Source of the DNA: Propionivibrio sp.
GTDB taxonomy: Bacteria; Pseudomonadota; Gammaproteobacteria; Burkholderiales; Rhodocyclaceae
Direction of reading: 5' to 3'
DNA: 47,047 nucleotides
Assembly (NCBI GenBank): GCA_029975435.1
Contig: JARKPC010000165.1
Location: 1-47,047 of the forward strand
The translations under genes and the position numbers were made by a program. The notes beneath the pieces are model-generated. The model was given only the letters and a program-made list of their open reading frames with translations. It had not been told where the DNA came from and did no database searches. Each line of letters starts with the position of its first letter. The stretch's first letter is position 1. This document shows positions 1 to 8,850 of the stretch, in pieces.

Positions 1-168
1 TCACAACGCGAGGTGGAGAAACGAACGATTCCGGCGGTCCCACGCAAAACATCGGCCACGCTCCGAGGAGGCTGACTTCCGTTATGGCCAAAATATCATC
101 ACATTGGCATCAGGCTGCGGGTTTATGAAACATTCGGGTTATTAACGATGCGTTAAAAAAATTAATCC

Positions 169-1077
169 ATGAAGATCGACAACGCGCAATTGGCAGCATT
201 CGCTGCCGTTCTCGAGGAAGGCAGTTTCGATGCGGCGGCGCGGCGGTTGCACGTCACGCCCTCGGCTGTCAGCCAGCGAATCAGGTTGCTCGAAGAGCGT
301 CTCGGCCAGATTCTTCTGCAGCGCAGCTCGCCTTGTCTGGCGACCGAGGCCGGAAAAGTTCTGGCGCGATTTGCCGGGCAGGTCGCCGTGCTGGAAAACG
401 AGATGCTGCGCGAGGTCGGTCTGCCGGATGCAGGCGAATTGCCGGCGCCGCGCGTGCCGGTCGTGGTCAATGCCGACTCGCTGGAGACGTGGTTCCTGTC
501 AATCTTCGATACCCTTCCGGTCGAAGGCCTGTTGCGTCTGGACGTGCGCGTCGAAGACCAGGACCATTCGGCGGTTCTCCTGCGCGAAGGCACCGTCATG
601 GCAGCGGTGAGTTCGAGTCCCGCACCGGTGCAGGGATGCCGGGTGGAACTTCTCGGTGTGATGCGCTACCGGGCGCTGGCGTCTCCCGCCTACGTGGCGC
701 GCCAAATCGGCGGCCGGCCGCTCGAGGGTGCCCTGGAGGGAGCTCCCATGCTGGTCTTCAACGGCAAGGACGCGTTGCAGGCGCGCTATCTGGCGATGTG
801 TTCAACGCGCCTATTGGAACCGCCGGTGCATTTCATTCCCTCGGTTCATGGCTTCCTGGAGGCGGCACGGCGGGGTGTCGGCTGGGGAATGATTCCGGAA
901 ATCCTGGCGCGCGAGGCTTTGGGATGCGGGGCGCTGGTCGAGATCGTGCCCGGCAGGCACCTGGACGTGCCGCTTTACTGGCATTGCTGGCGGCTGGATT
1001 CGCCAGTGCTCAAGGCGCTGTCCGACGCGGTGCGGCGGGCGGCAGCGGCTACGCTCGATCCCGGAACGGCCGACTGA
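169..1077 (+). CDS. argP: ArgP-type LysR transcriptional regulator
   Basis: A 302-residue LysR-family regulator. Residues 1-60 form the winged helix-turn-helix (AFAAVLEEGSFDAAARRLHVTPSAVSQRI), closely matching the ArgP/IciA subgroup in sequence and length (about 297 residues). The remainder is the periplasmic-binding-protein-like effector domain. In the family, ArgP senses lysine/arginine and activates the argO/lysE amino-acid exporter; the usual divergent exporter gene would lie left of the window, but positions 1-168 show no convincing start for it. The gene is convergent with the minus-strand SIR2-like gene, with only 5 bp between them, so it is probably not functionally tied to nif. Family call is firm; the ArgP subgroup call rests on the N-terminal motif. 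Confidence 0.85.
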   Translation: MKIDNAQLAAFAAVLEEGSFDAAARRLHVTPSAVSQRIRLLEERLGQILLQRSSPCLATEAGKVLARFAGQVAVLENEMLREVGLPDAGELPAPRVPVVVNADSLETWFLSIFDTLPVEGLLRLDVRVEDQDHSAVLLREGTVMAAVSSSPAPVQGCRVELLGVMRYRALASPAYVARQIGGRPLEGALEGAPMLVFNGKDALQARYLAMCSTRLLEPPVHFIPSVHGFLEAARRGVGWGMIPEILAREALGCGALVEIVPGRHLDVPLYWHCWRLDSPVLKALSDAVRRAAAATLDPGTAD

Positions 1078-1082
1078 AACGC

Positions 1083-1937
1083 TCAGGCGGTGGCGCAGAC
1101 GGTTGTCGGCGCGCCCAGCATCTCCGGCCAATCTGCCTCGATGAGCTCGATGTTCAGCTTCGCCAGAAAACGCCGTTCCTTGTCCGTCGGATCGGCAATC
1201 AACGCCCAGCCGGCCGGCGATGCGGCGGCGAAGATCAGGTCGGACAGGATCATGCGTTCGGTATCGCGGTTCAGCCGCATGCCGAGCAACAGGTACCGCT
1301 TGCCCCGGCGCAACGTCTTGACGAAGGAGGGAACGGCGAAACCGCCCATCAGTTCGGTGATGTAGTCGACGTAGTCGGCATCCGATGCGATATAGCTGGC
1401 CTGCGGTTTGGGCCCGCCCAGCGGCTTGAAGAGAATCGGCAGGGTCGGGGCGACGGATTCCGGGACGGCAGGCGCGTAGGTTGCGCCATCGTAGGCGTAG
1501 AGGCGGAAGCGATGATCGCCGCCGCCGAGCCGGGCGCAGCCGAGGATCAGCGTGTGTCGAACGTTCGCATAGCTATCGAGAAGTTGGGTGTCGCGGTTGA
1601 TGTCGATGACGTAGGGCGGGCGTATGTCCTGCAACCAGTCGTGCAGCATCGCGCGGGTCCAGGACGTTTCGCCATAAGTGGCGTTGAGGAAGCGGGTGAC
1701 GGCGGCGCGGCCGCGCTTGAGCTCCACGTTCATCGCGGCGCGCGAGAATTCAAACATGAGTTTCGCTGACATCGGCTTGCCGCCATTCATGGCCAGTATC
1801 AGCTGTTCACTGGTGGCCGGCATCGGCGCGCCGGTCGTCATGTTGACCACGTCGGCCAATACGCCAGGGCCGAGGCAGGGAACGATGCTGCCGTCGCGCA
1901 GGCCGGCGAGGAGGGTAGTGCGTAGGGTGGCGTCCAC
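1083..1937 (-). CDS. SIR2-like domain protein next to draT
   Basis: A 284-residue soluble protein. The N-terminal segment GSIVPCLGPGVL (about residues 14-25) resembles the Rossmann NAD-binding start of SIR2_2-type domains (VVPFxGAGVS), although the second Gly-Ala is Gly-Pro here. I chose the GTG at 1937 because an AAGGA element sits 6 bp upstream; a TTG at 1967 would extend it by 10 residues but lacks such spacing. It lies downstream of draT on the same strand, 181 bp away, with a REP-like element in the gap, so co-transcription is possible. Known SIR2-type proteins bind or consume NAD+, as does DraT; a shared NAD-related role in nitrogenase control is inference. No signal peptide or membrane segment is visible. 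Confidence 0.6.
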   Translation of the reverse strand: MDATLRTTLLAGLRDGSIVPCLGPGVLADVVNMTTGAPMPATSEQLILAMNGGKPMSAKLMFEFSRAAMNVELKRGRAAVTRFLNATYGETSWTRAMLHDWLQDIRPPYVIDINRDTQLLDSYANVRHTLILGCARLGGGDHRFRLYAYDGATYAPAVPESVAPTLPILFKPLGGPKPQASYIASDADYVDYITELMGGFAVPSFVKTLRRGKRYLLLGMRLNRDTERMILSDLIFAAASPAGWALIADPTDKERRFLAKLNIELIEADWPEMLGAPTTVCATA

Positions 1938-2012
1938 GGGCTGTCCTTGATGGTTCCCCAAGAACAACGCAAGAAATGCGCCGTGACAGATTTCGACGAC
2001 CCTTGTTATTCC

Positions 2013-2088
2013 CCGTCATCCCGGCGCAGGCCGGGATCCAGATGTTTCTCCGTTGTTCCTGGAGTCCGGCTTTCGTCGGAATGACGGC
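2013..2088. repeat. REP-like palindromic element, copy 1
   Basis: Outer arms CCGTCAT and ATGACGG enclose two inner GC-rich hairpins (CCGGCGCAGGCCGG and a degenerate CCGGCTTTCGTCGG). It lies between draT and the SIR2-like gene. Five similar elements occur in the window. Confidence 0.8.
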
Positions 2089-2118
2089 CGCTATGTGTCG
2101 CGTTTGCGACAAACGGTC

Positions 2119-3015
2119 TCAGAACGTGTTGAGCGTGACGTCGTAAACGCCGCCGATGACCAGGTATTCCTCTTCGCCTTTGAGGATGCCGGGAACGACT
2201 TCGTAGCTGAAGAAGACCTTTTCGGAAGGGACACGGGTGCTCAGGATGTAGTCGCCGAATTCGCTGGCGCGTTCGCGCGACGAGGTGAACGAAACCAGGT
2301 TGTTGAACAGCACGACCTGCCGGCGCCCGCTCTTGTTCAGCACCTCGTGCTCGTTGATGCGGTTGATGCCGCGGAAAAGCTCGATGCGTTTCGCCGATGC
2401 ATCGCCGCGGCGGAACTCGTACTGGCTGTAGGCGTAGAGCAGGTCGAGTTGCCCCTCCAGCGCGTTGGTCCCGTACAGCCCGGCGGAGCGCATTTCCTGG
2501 TAACGCAGGTAGGCCGGGCTGGCGAAATCACGCAACGGTTCGCCGTGAAAGCGCGCCAGCAATCCGAACCGCGATTCCACCCAGCCTTTCAGCACGGCGC
2601 CCTCACGGCCGTCCGAATCGAAGCTCCAGCCGCGCAGAATGCGCATCCAGTTGGCCTTGGCGCGAGCCTTCGAGTTGGGATTCAGGCCGGCTTTTTCCAG
2701 TTCTTCCAGGCAGAAATGCACCGCCACGTAGTCACGGAAGGCTTCAGCACGCTCCGCCCTGTTGCCGATGGCATCGAGCCGGCGGAACAGGTCGGCATGC
2801 AGTTCGGCCACGCTATCCAGAAACAGCGGGGTCGGATGGTGCTGGAAGGTGAGGCTGCCGAGTATGACAGACGGGATGTTGCAGCGGTTGATCGGCAGGC
2901 GCGCATAACGGGGCAGGGTCGCATGATCCTTGTCGTCTGTGCGACATCGACCCTTCTCATTGTCGGGTTTTGTCGCCCCGGGAGCGTCGTGTTTTGTCTG
3001 CGTATCTGGTGGCAT
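2119..3015 (-). CDS. draT: NAD(+)-dinitrogen-reductase ADP-ribosyltransferase DraT
   Basis: A 298-residue protein of normal DraT length. DraT transfers ADP-ribose from NAD+ to an arginine of NifH (Arg102 in the neighbouring nifH), switching nitrogenase off in response to ammonium or energy loss. The hallmark segment PINRCNIPSVILGSLTFQHHP begins near residue 41. The R-S-E type ART signature is visible: Arg in LFRGIN, FTSS, and an ExE-like KGEEEYLV near the C-terminus. It is divergent from nifH, 112 bp away. The start ATG has no good Shine-Dalgarno, so the N-terminal 30 or so residues are less certain; they overlap a NifA site used for nifH. The reversing enzyme DraG is not encoded in this window. 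Confidence 0.93.
   Translation of the reverse strand: MPPDTQTKHDAPGATKPDNEKGRCRTDDKDHATLPRYARLPINRCNIPSVILGSLTFQHHPTPLFLDSVAELHADLFRRLDAIGNRAERAEAFRDYVAVHFCLEELEKAGLNPNSKARAKANWMRILRGWSFDSDGREGAVLKGWVESRFGLLARFHGEPLRDFASPAYLRYQEMRSAGLYGTNALEGQLDLLYAYSQYEFRRGDASAKRIELFRGINRINEHEVLNKSGRRQVVLFNNLVSFTSSRERASEFGDYILSTRVPSEKVFFSYEVVPGILKGEEEYLVIGGVYDVTLNTF
2931..2946 (+). promoter_or_regulatory. NifA upstream activator sequence for nifH (inside draT)
   Basis: Exact TGT-N10-ACA match, centred about 130 bp upstream of the predicted nifH transcription start. It falls within the 5' coding end of draT. NifA binding is inferred from the established consensus. Confidence 0.75.
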
Positions 3016-3027
3016 TTCAAATACTTA
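3015..3027 (+). promoter_or_regulatory. IHF-like site between NifA site and nifH promoter
   Basis: TTTCAA-N4-TTA matches the IHF consensus WATCAA-N4-TTR at all but one position. Its place between the NifA site and the -24 element is the usual one for DNA bending at nif promoters. Confidence 0.45.
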
Positions 3028-3028
3028 G

Positions 3029-4024
<996 letters not shown>

Positions 4025-4067
4025 TGACGCGTCACACCATTGACGGGCATTTGATTTAACGACCGAC

Positions 4068-4096
4068 GGTGTCGTGCCTGGCTAAAGACCGACACC
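4068..4096 (+). other. nifH-nifD spacer hairpin
   Basis: Inverted repeat GGTGTCG (4068-4074) and CGACACC (4090-4096) with a 15-nt loop, in the 89-bp gap between nifH and nifD. There is no T-run, so it is more likely an RNA-stability or processing element than a terminator. In other diazotrophs such hairpins help nifH mRNA exceed nifDK mRNA; that role here is inference. Confidence 0.45.
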
Positions 4097-4113
4097 CGAC
4101 AAGGAGAAGCAAA

Positions 4114-5586
4114 ATGGGTTTGCTCAATCGCGAAGAAGCCGAAGCCCTCATTCAGGAGGTGCTCGAGGTTTATCCTGAGAAGGCCAAGAAGGACCGTGCC
4201 AAGCACTTGATGGTCAACGACAAGAAGCTGGAGTCGGCCAAGAAGTGCATCACCTCTAACCGCAAGTCGGTGCCCGGGGTCATGACCCAGCGCGGCTGTG
4301 CCTACGCCGGGGCCAAGGGCGGGGTGTGGGGGCCGTTCAAGGACATCATCGACATCTCGCACGGCCCGATCGGCTGCGGCCAGTACTCGCGCGGCGGGCG
4401 CCGCAACTACTACTCGGGCATCGCCGGCGTCGATTCCTTCTGCGACCTGATGTTCTCTTCCGACTTCCAGGAGAAGGACATCGTCTTCGGCGGCGACAAG
4501 AAGCTCGCCAAGCTGATCGACGAGGTCGAATCCCTGTTTCCGCTCTCCAAGGCCATTTCGGTCCAGTCCGAATGCCCGATCGGCCTGATCGGCGACGATA
4601 TCGAAGCCGTGTCCAAGAAAAAGGCCGCCGAAATCGGCAAGACCATCGTACCGGTGCGTTGCGAGGGTTTCCGCGGCGTCTCGCAGTCGCTCGGCCACCA
4701 CATCTCCAACGATGCCATCCGCGACTGGGTGATCTCCAACCGCGACGGCAAGCTCGATGCCGGCACGCCGTATGACGTAGCCATTCTCGGGGACTACAAC
4801 ATCGGCGGCGACGCGTGGGCGTCGCGCATCCTGCTCGAAGAGATGGGGCTCAACGTCGTGGCGCAGTGGTCCGGGGACGGCACCATCGCCGAAATCGAGA
4901 ACACGCCCAAGGCCAAGCTCAACCTGCTGCACTGCTACCGCTCGATGAACTACATCGCCCGGCACATGGAAGAGAAGTACGGGATTCCCTGGCTGGAATA
5001 CAACTTCTTCGGACCGACCAAGATTGCCGAAAGTCTGCGCGAAATCGCCTCGCACTTCGACGACAAGATCAAGGAAGGCGCCGAGCGGGTCATCGCCAAA
5101 TACCAGCCGGCCATGGACGCGATCATCGCCAAGTACAAGCCGCGCCTGCAGGGCAAGAAGGTCATGCTCTACGTCGGTGGCCTGCGCCCGCGTCACACGG
5201 TCGGCGCCTACGAGGATCTGGGCATGGAAGTGGTCGGCGCCGGCTACGAGTTCGCGCACAACGACGACTACGACCGGACGATCAAGGAATTGAAGGACGC
5301 CACCCTGATTTACGACGATGCCACCGGCTACGAGCTCGAAGAGTTCGTGCGCCAGGTCAAGCCTGATCTGGTCGGGTCCGGGATCAAGGAGAAGTACGCC
5401 TTCCACAAGATGGGCGTGCCGTTCCGCCAGATGCACTCCTGGGACTATTCCGGCCCGTATCACGGCTACGACGGCTTCGCCGTGTTCGCCCGCGACATGG
5501 ACATGACGGTGAATAACCCGTGTTGGTCGATGTTCAAGGCGCCGTGGCAGAAACCGGCCGAGGAGCCCGAGGCCAAGGCGGCCTGA
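4114..5586 (+). CDS. nifD: Nitrogenase MoFe protein alpha chain
   Basis: A 490-residue alpha subunit of dinitrogenase. Cys62, Cys88 and Cys154 are in the P-cluster positions; Cys274 (LHCYRSMNY) and His441 ([12 protein letters not shown]) are the FeMo-cofactor ligands, so this is the molybdenum enzyme and not the vanadium or iron-only type. The start at 4114 follows AAGGAG at 4101-4106; the reading frame stays open back to 4069 but has no support there. It is 89 bp after nifH and 64 bp before nifK. All catalytic residues I can check are intact. Confidence 0.98.
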   Translation: MGLLNREEAEALIQEVLEVYPEKAKKDRAKHLMVNDKKLESAKKCITSNRKSVPGVMTQRGCAYAGAKGGVWGPFKDIIDISHGPIGCGQYSRGGRRNYYSGIAGVDSFCDLMFSSDFQEKDIVFGGDKKLAKLIDEVESLFPLSKAISVQSECPIGLIGDDIEAVSKKKAAEIGKTIVPVRCEGFRGVSQSLGHHISNDAIRDWVISNRDGKLDAGTPYDVAILGDYNIGGDAWASRILLEEMGLNVVAQWSGDGTIAEIENTPKAKLNLLHCYRSMNYIARHMEEKYGIPWLEYNFFGPTKIAESLREIASHFDDKIKEGAERVIAKYQPAMDAIIAKYKPRLQGKKVMLYVGGLRPRHTVGAYEDLGMEVVGAGYEFAHNDDYDRTIKELKDATLIYDDATGYELEEFVRQVKPDLVGSGIKEKYAFHKMGVPFRQMHSWDYSGPYHGYDGFAVFARDMDMTVNNPCWSMFKAPWQKPAEEPEAKAA

Positions 5587-5650
5587 TCGATTGAATTCCT
5601 GAAACTCATGCCCGCGTCCACAAATGGCTGGCCGGGCAAAGGAGATGACG

Positions 5651-7216
5651 ATGCAAACCGTAGATAACATCAAGCCCTGTTTCCCGCTCTTCAATGAAGA
5701 CGAGTACCAGGCCGTCCTGGAGAAGAAGCGCACGCATGAAGAGCGCGTCTCTCCGGAAAAGGCCGCCGAGACGTTCGCGTGGACGACGACCAAGGAGTAC
5801 CAGGACCTCAACTTCGCCCGCCAGGCGCTGACCATCAACGCGGCCAAGGCCTGCCAGCCCTTGGGCGGCGCCCTGTGCGGCCTCGGTTTCGAAAAGACCA
5901 TGGTGTACATCCACGGTTCGCAAGGCTGCGTGGCGTACTTCCGCACCTATTTCAACCGCCACTTCAAGGAGCCGATCGCCTTCATCGCCGACTCGATGAC
6001 CGAGGATGCCGCGGTGTTCGGCGGCCAGAAGAACGTGCACGAGGGCTTGCAGAACGCCACCAAGCTCTATGACGCGAAGATGATCGCGGTGTGCACCACC
6101 TGCATCGCCGAAGTCATCGGAGACGACCTCGGCGCCTTCATCGGCAATGCGCGCAAGGAAGGCTACGTCGACAAGGACTTCCCGATTCCCTACGCCAACA
6201 CGCCGTCCTTCGTCGGTTCGCACATCACCGGCTGGGACAACATGTTCGAAGGCATCATGCGCTACTTCACGCTCAACGAGATGGAGGGCAAGGCGCCGGG
6301 GCAGAACGGCAAGATCAACATCGTGCCGGGCTTCGAGACCTATCTTGGCAACTACCGCGTGATCAAGCGCTACATGAAGGAAATGGGCGTCGATTACACC
6401 TATCTCTGCGACCCGGACGAAGTGCTCGACACCCCGGCCACCGGTGAGTACGAGATGTATGCCGGCGGCACGACCATTGAGGAAGTGAAGGACGCGCCGA
6501 ACGCCATCACCACCTTCATGCTGCAATCGACGACGCTGGAAAAGACCAAGAAGTACATCGAAGGCACCTGGAACCACGAGATTCCCAAGCTGAGCATTCC
6601 GATGGGCGTCGAGTGGACTGACGAGTTCCTGCTCAAGGTGTCGGAAGCCACCGGCAAGGCGATTCCCGCCTCGATCACCAAGGAGCGCGGCCGCCTCATC
6701 GACATGATGACCGACTCGCACCAGTGGCTCCACGGCAAGAAGATGGCAGTGTTTGGCGACCCGGATTTCGTCATGGGCCTCGTCAAGTTCATGCTCGAAC
6801 TGGGCATCGAGCCGACGCATATCGTCTGCAACAACAGCAACAAGCGTTGGGAAAAGGCGATGAAGAAGATGCTCGAGGATTCGCCCTACGGCATCCACGC
6901 CAAGCTGTACCCGGGATGCGACCTGTGGCACTTGCGCAGCCTGTGTTTCACCGACAAGCCGGACTTCATCGTCGGCAGCAGCTACGGCAAGTTCATCCAG
7001 CGCGACACGCTGTACAAGGGGCCGGAATTCGAGGTGCCGCTGATCCGTCTCGGCTTCCCCATCTTCGACAGGCACCACCTGCACCGCATGACGACGCTGG
7101 GCTACGAAGGCGGCATGTACATCCTGACCACGCTGACCAACGCCGTCCTGGAACGCCTCGACGACCAGACCAAGATGCTCGGCAAGACGGATTACAACTT
7201 TGACCTGGTGCGGTAA
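5651..7216 (+). CDS. nifK: Nitrogenase MoFe protein beta chain
   Basis: A 521-residue beta subunit that pairs with NifD. Cys68, Cys93 (GSQGCVAYFR) and Cys151 (TTCIAEVIGDD) are the P-cluster ligands. The ATG at 5651 has AAAGGAG ending 6 bp upstream; an in-frame ATG two codons earlier (5645) overlaps that site and is less likely. Length matches group I NifK. A REP-like element follows 35 bp after the stop, between nifK and nifT. Confidence 0.98.
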   Translation: MQTVDNIKPCFPLFNEDEYQAVLEKKRTHEERVSPEKAAETFAWTTTKEYQDLNFARQALTINAAKACQPLGGALCGLGFEKTMVYIHGSQGCVAYFRTYFNRHFKEPIAFIADSMTEDAAVFGGQKNVHEGLQNATKLYDAKMIAVCTTCIAEVIGDDLGAFIGNARKEGYVDKDFPIPYANTPSFVGSHITGWDNMFEGIMRYFTLNEMEGKAPGQNGKINIVPGFETYLGNYRVIKRYMKEMGVDYTYLCDPDEVLDTPATGEYEMYAGGTTIEEVKDAPNAITTFMLQSTTLEKTKKYIEGTWNHEIPKLSIPMGVEWTDEFLLKVSEATGKAIPASITKERGRLIDMMTDSHQWLHGKKMAVFGDPDFVMGLVKFMLELGIEPTHIVCNNSNKRWEKAMKKMLEDSPYGIHAKLYPGCDLWHLRSLCFTDKPDFIVGSSYGKFIQRDTLYKGPEFEVPLIRLGFPIFDRHHLHRMTTLGYEGGMYILTTLTNAVLERLDDQTKMLGKTDYNFDLVR

Positions 7217-7251
7217 TCCGAGCATGAGGTTTGCATGGGCCTTCAATACTT

Positions 7252-7323
7252 CCGTCACCCCGGCGAAGGCCGGGGTCCAGAACAGCGGCCGTTACTGGAT
7301 TCCGGCTTTCGCCGGAATGACGG
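7252..7323. repeat. REP-like palindromic element, copy 2
   Basis: CCGTCAC and ATGACGG arms with inner hairpins CCGGCGAAGGCCGG and CCGGCTTTCGCCGG. It sits in the nifK-nifT gap, where it could protect the 3' end of nifHDK mRNA. Confidence 0.85.
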
Positions 7324-7350
7324 AGTATTTCAATCGGACAGGAAACTGAC

Positions 7351-7572
7351 ATGGCCAACATCATGATCCGCAAGGGAGACAAGGGCTACGTCTTCTACAT
7401 GCCCAAGCGCGATATCGAGGACTCCATCGTGGCGATGGAATTCGATACGCCGGAGAAGTGGGGGGGCGAAATCAAGCTCGGCAACGGCGGCATCTACTTC
7501 ATCGAACCCCAGGCAGCCCCGGCGCGCCTGCCGTATTCGGTGCGCGCCAAACGCATCGACGGCGTCGAATGA
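7351..7572 (+). CDS. nifT: NifT/FixU family protein
   Basis: A 73-residue protein matching NifT/FixU in length and in the pattern MANIMIRK....YVPKRDLEE-like start, with VxxxEFDTPEKWGGEIxLxNG in the middle. It lies 134 bp after nifK, the usual place for nifT. The role of NifT is unknown; it has been proposed to assist nitrogenase maturation and is dispensable in tested species. The start follows an AGGAAA element. Confidence 0.93.
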   Translation: MANIMIRKGDKGYVFYMPKRDIEDSIVAMEFDTPEKWGGEIKLGNGGIYFIEPQAAPARLPYSVRAKRIDGVE

Positions 7573-7599
7573 ACTGTTGAATCAAAAAGGAGATACATC

Positions 7600-7794
7600 A
7601 TGGCAATGAAGATTACGCAAGCGGAATGTACGTCCTGCGGCGACTGCGTGCCGGTTTGCCCGACCAAGTCGATCGTGGAGAAGGGTGGCATCTTCAAGAT
7701 CAACAAGGACACCTGCACCGAGTGCGAGGAGTTCGACTCGCCCAAGTGCGTCGATACGTGCCCGGGCGGGGATACCTGCATCGTTTATTTGTGA
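7600..7794 (+). CDS. nif-associated 2[4Fe-4S] ferredoxin
   Basis: A 64-residue ferredoxin with two clusters: CTSCGDCVPVCP near the N-terminus and CTECEEFDSPKCVDTCP in the second half, where the 8-residue insertion between the second and third Cys is typical of FdxN/nif-type and Alvin-type ferredoxins. Likely role: low-potential electron carrier for nitrogenase or for FeMo-co assembly. AAGGAG lies 7-12 bp before the ATG. It is 27 bp after nifT and 64 bp before nifY. Assignment to FdxN specifically is not certain. Confidence 0.92.
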   Translation: MAMKITQAECTSCGDCVPVCPTKSIVEKGGIFKINKDTCTECEEFDSPKCVDTCPGGDTCIVYL

Positions 7795-7805
7795 CATCCA
7801 ACGCC

Positions 7806-7834
7806 CCGTCATTCGGACTTTCGCCGGAATGACG
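7806..7834. repeat. REP-like element, copy 3 (half-length)
   Basis: A short version keeping CCGTCATTC at the left and TTCGCCGGAATGACG at the right, without the first inner hairpin. It lies between the ferredoxin gene and nifY. Confidence 0.65.
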
Positions 7835-7858
7835 ACCAGCCCACCACAGGAGACAACG

Positions 7859-8572
7859 ATGACCGCATCGATCACCCGCGAAGCCGCATTGCGGCTGGGA
7901 ATGGCTGCCAAGGAACTCGGCGATGTCAGCGTCACGGCGTTCGCCCAGGCCGTCGGCGAAAGGATCGGTCTGCCATTGACCGAAACGCGACTTGCCGCCA
8001 TTACCGTGACCGATCTTCGCGAGATACTGGCCGGCGATCACGCGGAGGAGGACTGCAAGCTCGGCGTTTCTCCGGACGCGCTCAAGCAGGCGGTTCGCCT
8101 GCTGTGGGGCCAGGACATGGAGTACAGCGAACTTCCGCCGATCGACAAGTACACCGAGGGCAGCATGCCCGGCTCCGTCCGCGTCGCCTGCGCTTCCAAC
8201 ACCGGCGAGGTGCTTGATGGGCATTTCGGGTCGTGCGAGCGCTTCCTCATCTATCAGGTGCGGCCGGGCGAGTCGCGCCTGATCGCCATCCGTCCCACGC
8301 TCGAAGCCGATCATGCCGAGGACCGCAATGCGGCAAGGGCGGAACTGATTGCAGACTGCGACGTGGTTTTTCTGCAATCGATCGGCGGCCCCGCGGCGGC
8401 CAAGGTCGTGCGCGCAAACGTGCATCCGATCAAGGTGCCGCGGCCCGAATCGGCGCGCGCCGTAGTCGCCCGCCTGCAAGGTTCGCTGCGCCAGCCGCCG
8501 CCCTGGCTGGCCAAAGTCATGGGCGTGCCGGCAAAATCGCTTGAACGGTTCGCCGGGATCGAGGACTGCTGA
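7859..8572 (+). CDS. nifY: NifY, nitrogenase cofactor-carrier family protein
   Basis: A 237-residue protein with two parts: an N-terminal helical region (about 1-95) found in NifY, and a C-terminal NifX/NifB-type cofactor-binding domain (about 105-225) with VACASNTGEVLDGHFGSCERFLIYQV. NifY binds apo-dinitrogenase and FeMo-cofactor and aids final insertion. The start at 7859 has AGGAG at 7848-7852; the frame is open farther upstream but would run through the ferredoxin gene. The stop overlaps the next ATG, indicating translational coupling. Confidence 0.9.
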   Translation: MTASITREAALRLGMAAKELGDVSVTAFAQAVGERIGLPLTETRLAAITVTDLREILAGDHAEEDCKLGVSPDALKQAVRLLWGQDMEYSELPPIDKYTEGSMPGSVRVACASNTGEVLDGHFGSCERFLIYQVRPGESRLIAIRPTLEADHAEDRNAARAELIADCDVVFLQSIGGPAAAKVVRANVHPIKVPRPESARAVVARLQGSLRQPPPWLAKVMGVPAKSLERFAGIEDC

Positions 8573-8850
8573 TGATCGCCGAACCCTTGCTCGCTGGCGT
8601 GCTCGATCGTGTCGCCGCACAGGTGGGAGTTCCGGAAGAACGGCTGCTCGGAAATCTGCGGGAAGATTTCCCCGGCGTGCATTTCTCCGTCTGTAGCGAC
8701 GACGACATGCCCGCCAGGATGTCGCCCGCCGCGCAGAACACCGTCTGCCGTCTCTATTACGTGAGTTCCGGCGGCCATTGCCTGAGCCTGTGCACCGATC
8801 CCGAATCGGCCAGCGGCCTGGTGGTGGCGCTCGTTGATCAGGATGAATGA
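8572..8850 (+). CDS. nif-linked conserved small protein (92 aa)
   Basis: A 92-residue acidic protein of unknown function. It overlaps nifY by one base and the next gene by four, so it is translated as part of the nif operon. It has four cysteines (FSVC, TVC, HCLSLC), not arranged as a standard ferredoxin motif. It resembles the small ORF found downstream of nifY in other Proteobacteria (I believe DUF6129, not verified). A scaffold or metal-handling role in nitrogenase maturation is only a guess from position. Confidence 0.75.
   Translation: MIAEPLLAGVLDRVAAQVGVPEERLLGNLREDFPGVHFSVCSDDDMPARMSPAAQNTVCRLYYVSSGGHCLSLCTDPESASGLVVALVDQDE

Noticed and set aside
1-168. Possible divergent exporter gene (argO/lysE) expected next to argP
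   Set aside because: The only minus-strand ATG frame here does not match the exporter N-terminus.
5606-7258. 550-codon minus-strand open frame opposite nifK
   Set aside because: Same cause: mirror of a highly conserved real gene on the plus strand.
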